A stretch of 64,000 bases of DNA. Origin: Tipula vernalis. Its lineage: Eukaryota > Arthropoda > Insecta > Diptera > Tipulidae. This document shows, piece by piece, positions 45,184 through 57,301 of the stretch (its first letter is position 1; each line of letters opens with the position of its first letter). The notes under the pieces were generated by a model. It ran no database searches. It worked only from the letters and a program-made list of their open reading frames with translations, and was not told the origin of the DNA. The stretch is taken from the NCBI GenBank assembly GCA_958295665.1, contig OY282560.1:206010420-206074419 (forward strand), given 5' to 3'. Position numbers and translations under genes: made by a program.

Positions 45184-45663
45184 ATTTTCATTCATTTTTA
45201 TCTATGTAGTCAAAACGTATAGTGTTTTTCATGGCCTGCTTGGTGGTTGGTTTTGTTTTAACGTAAAATTTAGTAACGCCTTTAAATTCCCCTTTTAATT
45301 TTTGCTGTGAAACAGAATTGTATAATTGGAAGTAGCATTTATATATCTTCAAATGTAACTATGTTTTTTATATATTATATAATATTATGTATTTGATTAC
45401 TGGATTTGTCGCCAAACATTAGTATATTTAGTATACCAAACATTGTATTGGGATAATGCCACTTTATGTTAATTTGATTAGTGTGTTATATAGTATCTGA
45501 ACATGCTTTATGCTCTGCATACTTTATTTTAAACTGAAGTACAAAAGTTTCAGTTCATTTGGTGCATGAATTAATTGTAATAATTCGTCAAAAATTAATT
45601 TTTTGAAATAAAAGAAGTTAAAAAGTAAAACATAATTTCAACTTTGCCGACTTCAATCTGCAG
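45184..45663. other. intergenic or first-intron DNA
   Basis: No exon was recognised. The SAMD3-like gene appears to need at least one more upstream exon, which was not found here. The segment ends with a good splice acceptor, ttcaatctgcag, at 45,652-45,663. Confidence 0.4.
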
Positions 45664-47267
45664 GAACTGGAAACATACATCTTGGAATCCCAAAGCGGGT
45701 TTACTTTGGGTAAAAAATTGTGTACATCTATAAAATTGCAAGGTCTTTCTGATATGGAAAGGAGAGCTATCGTAAGGGAAAGTGTGGATTTACTTGTGAA
45801 AAAATATAGCCAATATCCAGAACCCATTTATATTGAGTCTTTAGCCCAAGCAATGATCGAATTGTTCCCACAACTAAAATCAACACATGAAAATGAAATC
45901 GTAAGAAACTAACCAATTCATTTTAAACCATTTTTTTATATTTAATCTAACAATTGGTCAAGATTTCAAAACAATAAACAACCTATTAAATAAGTAACAG
46001 ATTATTTTTAACCTAAATTAATTCCTCTTATTAGGAGCTGCTCTATAATAGAAAACAGAACCGAGGATATATACTATCAAGGCTGCAACGACTTCGTAGA
46101 AAAATTTATTCAGTAGAGGACGAAGACACAACCACTAGAAAACGGAAATCGAAATATTCCATCGTACTTGAAGAATTAACTACAAATTCGTGCATTAGTT
46201 TTGAAGATAGCGAGGATTTCATTATATTGAAAAATACAAATGTGGTAACTCAAAAGGAATTGATTAAATCCAAATTACAATCAACTTTAAAATTACGTAT
46301 CCAAACACTAAAATATAATAAGGATATAAAATATTCAATAAGTTTCCCATTTTATTTTACTGCACCTGATCTGGTAAATAAATTTTAAAAATTTTAACAT
46401 AAACATAATTTTGATTAAAAACTTTGTTAACAGACATCATTTGATTTTGAACTGTGTTATCCTGACGCACAAAATTTTATGTCGAAGTGGACTACTGTTC
46501 ATCCCCATGTCTTCAAAGTGTATTTGGACCTAAAGAGAGAAACTTATCGAAAAATTCCCGAAATAGAAGGTATATAATCCGCATCAATAGTAATTGTAAA
46601 ATAATATAAATGAAATAAAATTGATTGATTTTTTATCATCAATTAAAACTTTTCTTTTAACTAATTTTTAGAGATTTTTATTTAAATTTACAGCAACTCT
46701 TAAACTGAACACTAATTCTAAATTTTTTTTTATATTTTAAGAGTGGACTGAATCATTGAAGCCTATACTTTATTTATTAAATTTATTGCCACAAAATATA
46801 GGTGGAGTTTCTTCTTCCAAAAAATCAAGAGCCGGTTTTTCTACAGTAATTAAAAAAATTGTTGTGTTCAAAAATGTAAAATAATAATTCCATTAACCCT
46901 TAGAATGTGGAAATAATTGTTTATCTTTTCATTTCAGATTAACCTAACCATTGACGAATTAAAGGAATTTAATGCAATTCATCCATATATAATAGCGGTG
47001 GGTGAAAACAGATTAGCAATATCATCCTACTATTTATGCGTGGAAGACGAAAATATAATATTACCTCCAAATATTTCAGCAATTGAGGCTTTTGACTACC
47101 TTTTTAAAGCTCATTACATATTTAACCAAGATTTTGATTATTCAACAAAAACCTTTTTTAATTTTGTAGCTTCTTATTTTTATAAAATAGAATCGACAGA
47201 TTCCAAAATTCCAAGAATAAAGGAAATTTATAGTAAATTAGAACTAGAGATAAGTAATCATAATTAA
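45664..47267 (+). CDS. SAMD3-like protein, multi-exon gene (5' end not found)
   Basis: Five exons join in frame with canonical GT-AG introns: 45664-45900, 46035-46373, 46434-46569, 46742-46875 and 46938-47267 (about 391 residues). Order of content: LVKKYSQYPEPIYIESLAQA (helical N-terminal domain), GYILSRLQRLRRKI (basic), FELCYPDAQNFMSKWTTVHP, ILYLLNLLPQN, then HPYIIAVGENRLAISSYYLC and EAFDYLFKAHYIFNQDFDY, ending PRIKEIYSKLEL. This layout matches the C-terminal half of vertebrate and arthropod proteins annotated as SAMD3-like; their function is unknown. No stop interrupts the exons. It is followed 65 bp later by a zinc-finger/transposase-like gene on the same strand. A similar pair recurs at 55 kb, so it may be part of a mobile element. 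Confidence 0.7.
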
Positions 47268-47331
47268 CTATAAGACCCTATTATAAGAAACAATAATTTG
47301 AAGTTTAAGAGTTTAAGATAAGTTTAAAAAT

Positions 47332-49157
47332 ATGATTTTATTTTGCTTTGTTTGTAGTAAGGAATTTAACAGCTTTAAAAGTTTAGAAATTCATTTAAAA
47401 TATGTAGAATTTATAAAAGAAAATTCGTTAATGAAATTAAAATGTGTCGTAAATAAAAACTGCCAAAGGTCGTTTATAAGATATCTCTCTTTAAAAAAAA
47501 CACATAGAAAAACATAATGAAATAAGTGAAAATGAAACTCTCAAAATTGAGCAACCACTCTTAACAGAACAGCCTGAAACGTCATTAAATAGGCATTGAT
47601 ACACACTACTTGAATGACGATAGTTCCAAATCTAAAGAAAATGTTATTTGGGAAATATTTGAAAATAGTGTACATCAAATGTACACTACAATGAATAAAT
47701 TGGGTTTGCCCGAGGAAAATATTTCAACCATTTTCACCGAAGCTCGAACTGTTGTGAAAAATGCTGTTAAAGTTGTAACCCCTTCGACACATAATCACAG
47801 TGCTGAAGCTAAGATAAATAATACTTTAAATAATTTTACTTCGAAATATAGAATGCAAAAGCTTTTCAGTAAAAATCAGTATTTTACGAAGCCAACTCAA
47901 ATACCGATCGGTTTCGGTTGGGAGTTACGATTTAATCAGCAATCACGTTCATATAAAAAGGTGCTAGTTCAAAATTTGTTTCAATTTATTCCTATTTCCA
48001 TGACTATTAAAACCATTTTTAAAAACAACCATTTTGCTACTTCATTTAAAGATTTTAATAAATCTCATTCATGTACAGAAGGATTATATACAAATATGTG
48101 TTGCGGGGCCGTATTTCAAGCACTAAATTCCAAATATAAATTTAAAAATGTTGTGCTTATTCAGTTATATTATGACGATTTTGAGGTTGCTAAAGTTCTG
48201 GGGAGCAAAACCTTAATTCACAAAATTGGCGCTATTTATTTTACAATAGTCAACTGCCCATTACACTTAAAATCTAAATTACAGAACATTTTTTTAGTTT
48301 CTCTGTTTTTTGTTAATGATTTGCACGGAGATTTTAATTTAAATACGGTATTAAAACCTATAATTGATGACATTAAGCTTTTGGAGGTCGACGGAATTAT
48401 CGTAGAAAACATAGGATTAATAAATTGCGCATTAATATCATTAGCACACGATAACCTTGCAGCTAATGATATGTTAGGATTTACTAAATCGTTCTCCACG
48501 AATTATTTTTGTCGTATATACACAATGACCAAAAGTATAACGAAGGTAACACCCACAGAAGATCCTGAACTATTACGAACGTCAGACTGTTACGATGTTT
48601 TAAAAAATTGGCCACCAGAACATGGCATAAATTTGATTGAAACGAAAGGCATTAATCGAACATCTATTCTAAACGACCTTTTATTTTTTGATACCATCAA
48701 AAACTATAGCGTAGATCTCATGCATGATGGTCTAGAGGGCTTTGTTCCCCTTACTATGAAATATTTGTTCGAGTTTCTCATATCCAAAAAAATCTTATTA
48801 AATGTGCAACATTTAAATGATTGTGTATCGTCCTATAATTTTGGTTTTATTGATAGAAAATCTAAACCATCCAATATAAATTTGGATAGAAGTAATTTAG
48901 GGCAAAATGCTTCTCAAATTTTATGTTTAGCGGTTCATTTTCCATTTATATTTGATCGATTTCATCATTCAAGTCATGACGACTATTGGAGAAGTATAAT
49001 TACAATGCTCCAAATTTTAACTATTTTATTTTCATATGAAATCACCGAAGGTGATATTACGAATTTACAAGACCTTATTTCCCAACATTTACATATTATT
49101 TTAAATGTTTTTAATAAAACCCTGACTCCAAAACAACATTTTTTAATACACTTGTAA
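47332..49157 (+). pseudogene. C2H2 zinc-finger, transposase-like protein (N-terminal and core part)
   Basis: 47332-47500 encodes two C2H2 fingers (CFVCSKEFNSFKSLEIHLKY; CQRSFIRYLSLKK, then HIEKH in the next frame because of an A run near 47,490). 47610-49157 is one 515-residue frame: FQFIPISMTIKTIFKNNHFA, VVLIQLYYDDFEVAKVLGSK, LIHKIGAIYFTIVNCP, LISLAHDNLAANDMLGFTKS, NYSVDLMHDGLEGF, YNFGFIDRKSKPSNINL, ending TPKQHFLIH, where an insertion cuts it. The same pattern occurs in large families of fish and arthropod proteins of unknown function. I judge it an RNase H-fold transposase relative (YxDxFE, HDN, HDxxEG as candidate active-site motifs), which is inference. The C-terminus continues at 50,941. 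Confidence 0.7.
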
Positions 49158-50824
49158 CAACACGGTGGTATTGTTACGAGAAATTTTACCTACTCAGAGG
49201 CTTTGGAGCGGTCATTTTATAGCCGGCTAGAGCTCAGGGTAACGGGGTAGGGTTTTCCAAAGCGTAAGTAAGTCTTGATAGACCGCAACGGAGAGGTTAC
49301 ATGAAAAGAAAGGAGTGTATAGAAGGGAAAAGGTACAAGGCAAGGACCAACTTACCTACACATGCTGCGACCACACCTACCACTGCATCCCTATAATAAA
49401 GCTTTTAGCTTCTCATCCTGTGAAACAAAATTCAACAAGCGAAGCCGAGAAGAAACGTTTATGCAAGCAAATATTAAAACGAAAACACCCGAAATAAACC
49501 ATAAGAAGATTTGTAAAAGAAAACATAGAATTAAATTTTATAAAGACATTGAATTAATTTATATATTTCCAAAAATAATAGAAAAAAATGTGAAAATTTT
49601 TAACAAGAATTTCAATTTACTTATTTATAATCTAAAGAACCTCAAATACCTATGACGTCATAATAAAAATAAATTCCTTTTCTTATAAACAACATCAAGA
49701 AGAAATCTCAAAACAAATTTTTGAACTACAATTGACTTATAAAATTTTAAACAAAAATTCAAGAGAATATTAAACTTAAAAACTAGATTTCATATAATAA
49801 AAAATATATGTATATAAAAAAAAAACCTTGTTACTCGTACTGTAGACGGCTTACAGCCACCATTTTGAATGTAATTTGCAGTAAATTTATTAATCTGCCA
49901 CTGATAGTTTTCAAAAATGTTTTTTTATTATTATATTACGTTTAGTTTTCTTTTATTAATTATTTATTAATCTTTTTGTTCTTTTCCATTATTTATTTAA
50001 CATTATTTATTAACATACTTTATTTATTCACTAAACTTGTCACTGGTTTTTTTTTTACGCTTTAATTCGGGAAATGTGGTCACCGTAAACTTTTATCTGA
50101 TCGCATGTTTTTTTTTTCATTCATAAATCCATACTATTAACGTTTTATAATTTTTTTTTGGTACATACATAGTACTGTTATTATTTATTTTTTTCCACTA
50201 ATTTGTTTTTTTTCTTGCAGGCGATCAGATTGACTTGAATATTAGCACAACAATTTCAAATAATATTTTATTAGATTAGGCACTTATGCTACTATAGTTA
50301 TACATACTACTGCCATAATTTGCCATATTTACACAATGTAATATGTATGCAAATTTCACTATAATGTATACTACTTAGAGTTATTTATTTTAAACATACA
50401 TACATAAGACTAAACTAGTTCTACAAACTTAAGTTTTTTTTTAAATTTTCAAACTTTCACACGTTTTTTTATTTTTTTATAAGATAATTATGAGCAATAA
50501 TATATTTAATGTTTTTTTATTTCCCGTAAAAACATATTAGCCACATAATATAAATAAACTCAAAAAAAATTATTCTCGACCATTAAACTTCGATTCACAA
50601 ACCAAAAAAAGTAAAGCTTTATTTTTAATTTACAGCTTATCAAAAAAAAAAAATATATACATCAATATTGACCAAAAATAAAATAATGACTCTCTCGAGC
50701 GTCCAAAAATGTTTGCTTATATAACCACTAATCCCCACCCAATCGAACATTCTCGATGTTGAACGGAACAATCCCGTAAAATTTCTCCAACAACCTTTTT
50801 ATTTTGCCGCGCTTTTAACATAGG

Positions 50825-50864
<40 letters not shown>

Positions 50865-50936
50865 TTGACCACTACGTCAGGGATGTTAAACCATTTTAAG
50901 AGCATGGAACGACTGAGCGCTGCGCATGTCGTTACA
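49153..50936. mobile_element. 1,784-bp insertion with TG...CA ends and CACT duplication
   Basis: The insert starts TGTAACAACACGG and ends CATGTCGTTACA, so its ends form the inverted pair TGTAAC/GTTACA. It is flanked by the 4-bp duplication CACT (49149-49152 and 50937-50940). Without it the transposase-like frame reads on directly. The features fit a solo LTR of a Gypsy-type element, which usually makes 4-bp duplications. No internal coding region and no second LTR were found. It contains a (TG)n run at 50,829-50,862. Confidence 0.7.
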
Positions 50937-50940
50937 CACT

Positions 50941-51516
50941 ATCCGAGAATTATCAGACAAATGGGGCCTATAATTAATATGTGGACAATGCGTTACGAGG
51001 GTAAACATCGTTATTTCACCAAAAACGTGAATCCAAATTTTATAAATATATGTATGTCATACATTTGCTCATAGACATCAAGAAATGTTAGCAACCTGTT
51101 GGTTACAATTTGGAACCGAATTAAATTACAAAACGGGGAAAAAAAGTCAGATAACATTACCAGACTCAAATTACAGAAATTTTCAGGCCCCACTTTATAA
51201 ATTAACGAATTTTGAAAATAAGTTTCATTACAAAAAGGGGTTTTTCATCCTCAAAGAAAAATTTAGCATTCGTGAAACCATACATTTATATATGATTGAG
51301 GAAATATTGGAAAACAAAAACGAAATTTATTTTCATCTTAATGAATATATAGGAATTGTTGATCAATTTTACTGCAGTTTTATGCTTATTAAAAAAAACG
51401 AAGATCCTGTATATATATTGTATAAAAAATTAAAATACAAAAAAAGTTATGAAGCACATTGTTGTTATAATACGAATAATTCATATATTTTAAGTTATAA
51501 TATTCATAAAATTTAA
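50941..51516 (+). pseudogene. C-terminal part of the transposase-like protein
   Basis: The plus strand reads YPRIIRQMGPIINMWTMRYE, GKHRYFTKNVNPNFINIC, then, after a stop or frame change near 51,070, EMLATCWLQFGTELNY, FENKFHYKKGFFILKE and EYIGIVDQFYCSFMLIKKNE, ending at 51516. It directly continues the HFLIH end of the core part across the insertion. GPIINMWTMRYEGKH is a conserved C-terminal motif of the family. Confidence 0.7.
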
Positions 51517-52335
51517 TGTATAAGATGTTTTAATTTGTAATTTCTTAATAGTAGGAGTACTTACTTATAATTGTAATTTTCATTTATATTTAAAATAAAT
51601 ATAATTATCATAATTATTTTGTAATTGTGCATATTATTCGGTAACCAAATCGGTTCGTACAGTACAATTCTTTATACAACGCCGGTTTGGACAGTGAAAT
51701 CAGTTTTGAGGCTATGCTGCACCTATCAAGGTAATTGGACGCTATTTCCATCGAAATTGTTTTTGACACAATTAACATTGAATTGGTGTTTCCAGTGCAA
51801 AATACATTGAACAGATTTTCGACGTAATATTGAATCTTTCATTATTTTATAACGTAAGTTACGTCGAAACTGCTATGGATGCATCTTACTTCATATTTCG
51901 CTTACTGAAGCAAGTAACTTCGAAAATGTATTCGATACAAACTTTACATCGAATTTCGGTGCAAGTATATGTCGGACGTATATGCGATGCTAATAGAATC
52001 GTATATCAAACAAATTTCTAAGTGTGATATAGTACACCGATTAGTTTTGTAGGAGAATAATGTTTCAATTTTATTTCATGGATTTATTATTTTACTTACT
52101 TAGCAGGGTAATATGTCCATAAATTGATTAAAGGTTTTATAATAAATAATAAATTTCGTAGTTTTTGATTTTTTGTTTTATTTTAATTATGTCAACTAGA
52201 TTAGTAAATTAAAACATCAATAATAATAATAATTTTTTGATGTCCTAATTTAGATTTATAAAATCCTGAGTTCTGGCATTTAAATTATATTATATACTTT
52301 TATAAATAAATATTTAATTTGAACATTATTAATTT
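51517..52335. other. intergenic DNA, no gene recognised
   Basis: Non-coding. The segment at 51,630-52,030 has a more even base composition and repeated (t)tcgaaa/ttacatcgaa phrases, possibly a decayed element. Confidence 0.45.
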
Positions 52336-53400
52336 CTTTTTTTCTAGATTTGTAGGAAATTGCCGATTAGTTTAAATTTTATAGTATGGTTAAATTTATT
52401 TTTTCAACTTTTTATTTTTAAATCTAGTTGCAGTAGGTAAACATTTAATTAACTATTTACAGGAGAAAGGTAACTAATGGAACAAGTGCTGTGAATTTAA
52501 ATTATAACCTAACAATTTAAAATTTTTAAACATTCTTTTAGAATTTTAGCTTAGAAGTGGGAGAGTATACATAGGCAATTTCATAAAATGTTAATTTTTG
52601 TAATACTTACTCGTATATGTAATATATTGTGTTTTACTCATGAATATATATTAATTAATTTAGTTTAATAATATTTAAAGGTTTCTCTTCGGTAGGAAAT
52701 TTATGATTAGTTTTAAGTAAAATTTTATGTTTAAAATGGTTTTTAATGTTTATTTTTATTCTTGTTGCAGTATGTAATAATTAATTAATTAGATATAGAA
52801 GGACCATGAAAAATAAAAAAGCGCTGTTTTTGTAATCTTAGCTTAGTAATTTTAAATTTTCTTAAATATTTTATGAGGGAAATTAATGAAACGCGGACAG
52901 GGGGACATTACAACATTAATAATTTTTTAAGTCCTGATTTAGATTTAGGGAGTCTTGAGTATCCGGCCCTGGATTCCAGAGAAATGATTTTCTAATAATG
53001 TAGTTAGATTATGCTGTCTTGTGCTAACCTATTTATTATATACTCGTATAATACTAATAATTTACTAACTATCGATCGCTTTGGTGTCTGTAACCGGGTC
53101 GAGTCTGTCCCTCGGTTTTGTTATTTGTAAAAAAGGTGTACGATGGCGGCCTGGCCAGGGGCGGATCTCACACCATTAGACTTATGTGGTTATCGATGAG
53201 GCGTTTTCCTTTACTGGGTAAATATTGTTATGTTTGGCTTCATGAAAAGCGTATAATGGTACATATTTCCTTGGTGAGGGAGAGTTATGGTATCGTGTTG
53301 TAACATGGGTATAGTGGTGTGGTATTCGCATTTATAATACGGGAGACTTGCTTAATGCTTGATCGTACATTCAAATCAATCAATCATCAATCAATTAATT
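52336..53400 (+). mobile_element. 3' untranslated region of an I-clade-like LINE
   Basis: About 1 kb matches the 3' region of LINE copy A (tttctagatttgtaggaaat, actaatggaacaagtgctgt, gatcgctttggtgtctgtaa). It ends in CAATC-type tail repeats (caatcaatcatcaatcaatt). A segment of about 190 bp at 53,145-53,340 has no counterpart in copy A and looks like a later insertion. No coding part is present. Confidence 0.85.
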
Positions 53401-55070
53401 AAATAATGTTGGAACTGTACACTTTTTTTTGATGCTTAAAAAATGAAATATTTTTTGTTATATCTTTTATTGAATTTTTATTATTGTTTTTTTATGAGTT
53501 TTGTTTGTCATTTAATAAGGTACGAAGTACAAGTTAAATATATACCCTAGTTTTAAACAATGAAGAATAATAGAAGAAATTATTTAATTTCAAATATATA
53601 ACATTGAGGTGTACACTTTTTTTTGACGCTCACAGTATAAGGCGTTTTTGCTTAAGTTTAGCTGTTTAAACATTAAATTTATCTGAAAACCTGAAAAAGA
53701 TTATTGAAATCGTTTATATTTTTAACTGATATAACGAATCTAATTAAAAAACCATATCGGCTGTTTTTTATTTAAATAATATTGAAAATCTCCTACAGTA
53801 GTCACTTTTGTCACATGAGGTATGTAAACCTACACATCCGTTGAATATAACCATCATAGATATAAAAATATCGAAAATATATTTTTACTCCTTTTATTGT
53901 GCTTGATATTATTGATATTATTTAAATCCATGATTTTTAGAAATAAATGCCGATTTTCACAATGTTAATTTCTAACAATAACTGCAAATTCCATTATAAT
54001 ATTTAGACAAGCTACGCAGGTACCACAAAAAAAAATCGATTGCTAATTTTGCGAATTGTTAATATAATACACTGTCAGATAAATTAACAATGTTAAAAAC
54101 ACAATTTGCTATACCTATTATATTTTTGATACATAACGAAATATTATATTTATACTATTAATACTATGAACGTCGGTTTTCCATCGTCATGAAGATGGAA
54201 AATTCTTATTAGTTGTTTTAAACGTGGTGTTTATATCATACGATCGAAGATTAGCAGAAAATAATATATTAAATTGTGCAATTGTATGCAATTGATTTAA
54301 CAAGAATACTATCCTTTAACTTATATAAAATTTAACTGAATATGTTTGTAAGTACATATAATTTATAAAATAATTGTGAGAACTGCGACAGTATTAACTT
54401 TATTAATTTAATAAAATTTTTCATACTGTCGTGATTGAAAATTATAACTGTAAGTAAAAAAAATGATCACTGTGTTGTACGTGTTATTACGCTTATTTGG
54501 TAATCGTTTTTAATTGTTTGTCATGGCAAAATAACCTGGATTACCTGTGTTTTATTTATTGTAGTAGTATTTAGTGCTTTCCCAATTTTTGTTCTAACAG
54601 TTGTTTCTTGTACTGTAACGATTATTTTATTTAATTCTTCTTTTTTATTCTATTTTCAATATAAGGATAAATATGATAATTTTAAAACATTTTTATATAA
54701 TATAAATATTAAAGCCTGCATCATTTTGTTGAACATATACAAAAAATTGTGAAATGATTTCATCAAACACTCTTATTTGAGATAAATTTTATTTTTATTA
54801 TACATTTTTTTACGACTTCACATTCACAACAAAACGGCTGCTCGAAAATTGAGAAAATATTTTTGTAAAAAATTAATTGTTTTCAAAATCATTATTTATT
54901 TAAAAGTTGGTACTTTAAAATTAAAATACAGCATAAAATTTCGCCAGAAGTACGCGTCAGATATCATTTCGATTTTCAGTCAATTTACTTAAATTTAAAT
55001 ATGTGATTTTTTGCAATTTTTCGGCCAAAACTTTATTGAAACCACTAAAATAAATTAAAAACTGAAAAAA
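53401..55070. other. intergenic DNA with a 21-bp direct repeat
   Basis: AT-rich, no gene recognised. The phrase tgtacacttttttttga(t/c)gct occurs at 53,416 and 53,610, about 194 bp apart. Confidence 0.45.
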
Positions 55071-57130
55071 TTGAGAAAAATTAGTACTTCTATAATTTAT
55101 TTTGGAATCCTGAACATTTTTAACAGTCTTCTGAACGAATTGATAATTCAGAAGCAACAGCAACCAGGATTAATATTTTCTCCTTCGTCAACCATTCATA
55201 TTATTAATGCATTTGGTATCAATGTTTATCTGAACTGTACCAAAGGAAGATTAATCAAGTCTTACTTTGAAGTTTACCAAAATCTCGGTAACAGACAACA
55301 AACTGAGCTATCAAATTTAATAATTGAAAACAAATTTGATTGTACAGGAAATTTCAAAATTACGTCTGAACTATTGGAACAGTTAGCCCAACAAATAAAT
55401 GAGAATGTTTATTTCATTCTGTACAATAAGCGTACAAAACTATTAAGTACTGGCCAGATTTATACTGCCTATAACAAACTGCGAGGGAAAATTAATAAAT
55501 CGACGGCCCAGCGCAACAGCAGTACCGTAGAGTTCCAGTCAAGTGACCTTAATGAAAAATCTTTAGAGCTCCTAAAATATAACTTAGAACCGTATGGATG
55601 ATGAAGAAGATTAAAATATAATAATCTTATTGAATTATTCTTATTTTAAATTCATAAAATTATTGGAATTTCAGGATGATTTACTGATAACATTAAATGG
55701 TACGCATAAACACTTTTAGGAGTAATCTAATAATAAGTTTTAAGTATATTATAAATTGCTTTAGTTGTAATTCACTAGTTAATTGTTATAAATCGTATAC
55801 CACACACATAAAAATATTCCATAAATCATTATGTGTTTTTATATGCAATGATTGTGATCCAAGGAGAGAATTCAATATTTTTGACTCCTTTAGAAAGCAT
55901 ATTACAAAATATTTCAAAGATAATAAACAATCTAAAATTGAAGTTCCTTGTAATTCAGCTAAAACAATTAATGATAAAGTAAATGGCAACCCAATCAAAA
56001 ACACTATGAAATCTAATCAAACGCCATTTGTTTTATGTGAAGAATCTTATATGTATAAATAATATTCAATATTGCAACATGAATTTAAAAAGTAGTTTAT
56101 ATTCGGGTAATTTAAATAAAATGCAAGTTTAAACAGTTATTCAGGAAATAACCAATTATATTTTAAACTTTTCGACTGAATTGTATAAAAATATTTTAAC
56201 GAGAGTTAAAGAATTAGGAGAGTCGGATAAAAATCTAGCCACATTTGAAAAAATTCTAAATTTATCCCGGTATCCACCAAATAATTTGAATACTGATTAT
56301 AAAAGCGCATTAAATTTCTGGAAAATAAAAATTATTTAATAAAACCGAATTCCATAAAAGTTGGTGAATTCTTGTATACAAAACGGGTTTAAAACAGCCT
56401 CATTTTAAGTCCAATTAATGCCAAACTTAATATACCGAAGAACTTAATATCGAAAACTCTACTATAAGCAATATCGTTCAAACGACATTCTGGCAGCAAA
56501 AACGAGACCACTTCCCAACTCAATCTTTAGTAATTCCTTTGACAGTTTATTTCGATGATTTTGAAAGTTCTGCTGGTGTACAAAAATTAGTCTGTATATA
56601 TGTATATCTCAGTTTTTAATTTTCCTCCAGAATTAGGTCCAAATTAGAAAACATATTTCTCGTTATGCTTTTTAATTCAATTGACAGGCAAGTTTATAAT
56701 AACCAGACTATATTGGTCCATATTGGCATTGGAATTTGGTTTCATTTTATCATTAAATAGAGAAACATTTCAGGCGTTTGTTATTGTTGTTGCGGTTGTA
56801 GGAGATAATTTTGGAGTTAATTCCATCCTTGGTTTTAATGAAAGCTTTAATTCGAACAGTTTTTGTAGAATATGTATTTGTACTTAATCACAAACAAAAA
56901 TGTTTTGTAAAGAGGGCTCCTTTAAGTTAAAAAAGAATGCTGCTTTAATGAGGTATCGGGATTTCACTGCACAGAAAATATAAGTGTAGATATCATACAC
57001 GATATCTTTGAAGGTGTTGATAAATTAGAATTGGCATTATTACTCTACAATTTTATAACTGTCAAAAAATATTTTAATTTCGAATTTCTTAACTTCCGAG
57101 CTCCTTCATAAATTAGAGCCATATTGCCAA
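55071..57130 (+). pseudogene. second copy of the SAMD3-like / zinc-finger / transposase-like unit, degraded
   Basis: 55071-55601 encodes a region alignable with the first two exons of the SAMD3-like gene: YFEVYQNLGNRQQTELSNLI, SELLEQLAQQINEN, GQIYTAYNKLRGKI. There is no intron at the position where the first copy has one. 55697-56062 follows with two zinc-finger-like motifs (CFSCNSLVNCYKSYTTHIKI; CNDCDPRREFNIFDSFRKHI). Then broken frames carry LVIPLTVYFDDFES (56,535), NIFLVMLFNS (56,650), VVGDNFGVNSILGFNESFNS (56,800) and NISVDIIHDIFEGV (56,975), each matching a motif of the first copy. The SAMD3-like C-terminal half and the last transposase exon are absent. Many stops make it non-functional. 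Confidence 0.65.
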
Positions 57131-57301
57131 AAATCAAAATTTGTAATATTTCTATTTATATTGTTTTAATTCATTACTCATTTTTAACCAAACAAATTTT
57201 AACCTTTAAAATGAATCCGGATACTCCCTACACATATTCTGTCGACTACTCCTTATTTTATATTAAATTGTTATCCCACTCATCCTAATAAATTCATACA
57301 T

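Noticed and set aside
49153..50936. A pair of LTRs within the 1.78-kb insert
   Set aside because: The starting sequence TGTAACAACACGG was not found a second time inside, so a solo LTR is more likely than a full element.
50829..51074. 81-codon frame starting in the (TG)n run
   Set aside because: Its first half is microsatellite and flank. Only the part after 50,940 belongs to the transposase-like protein.
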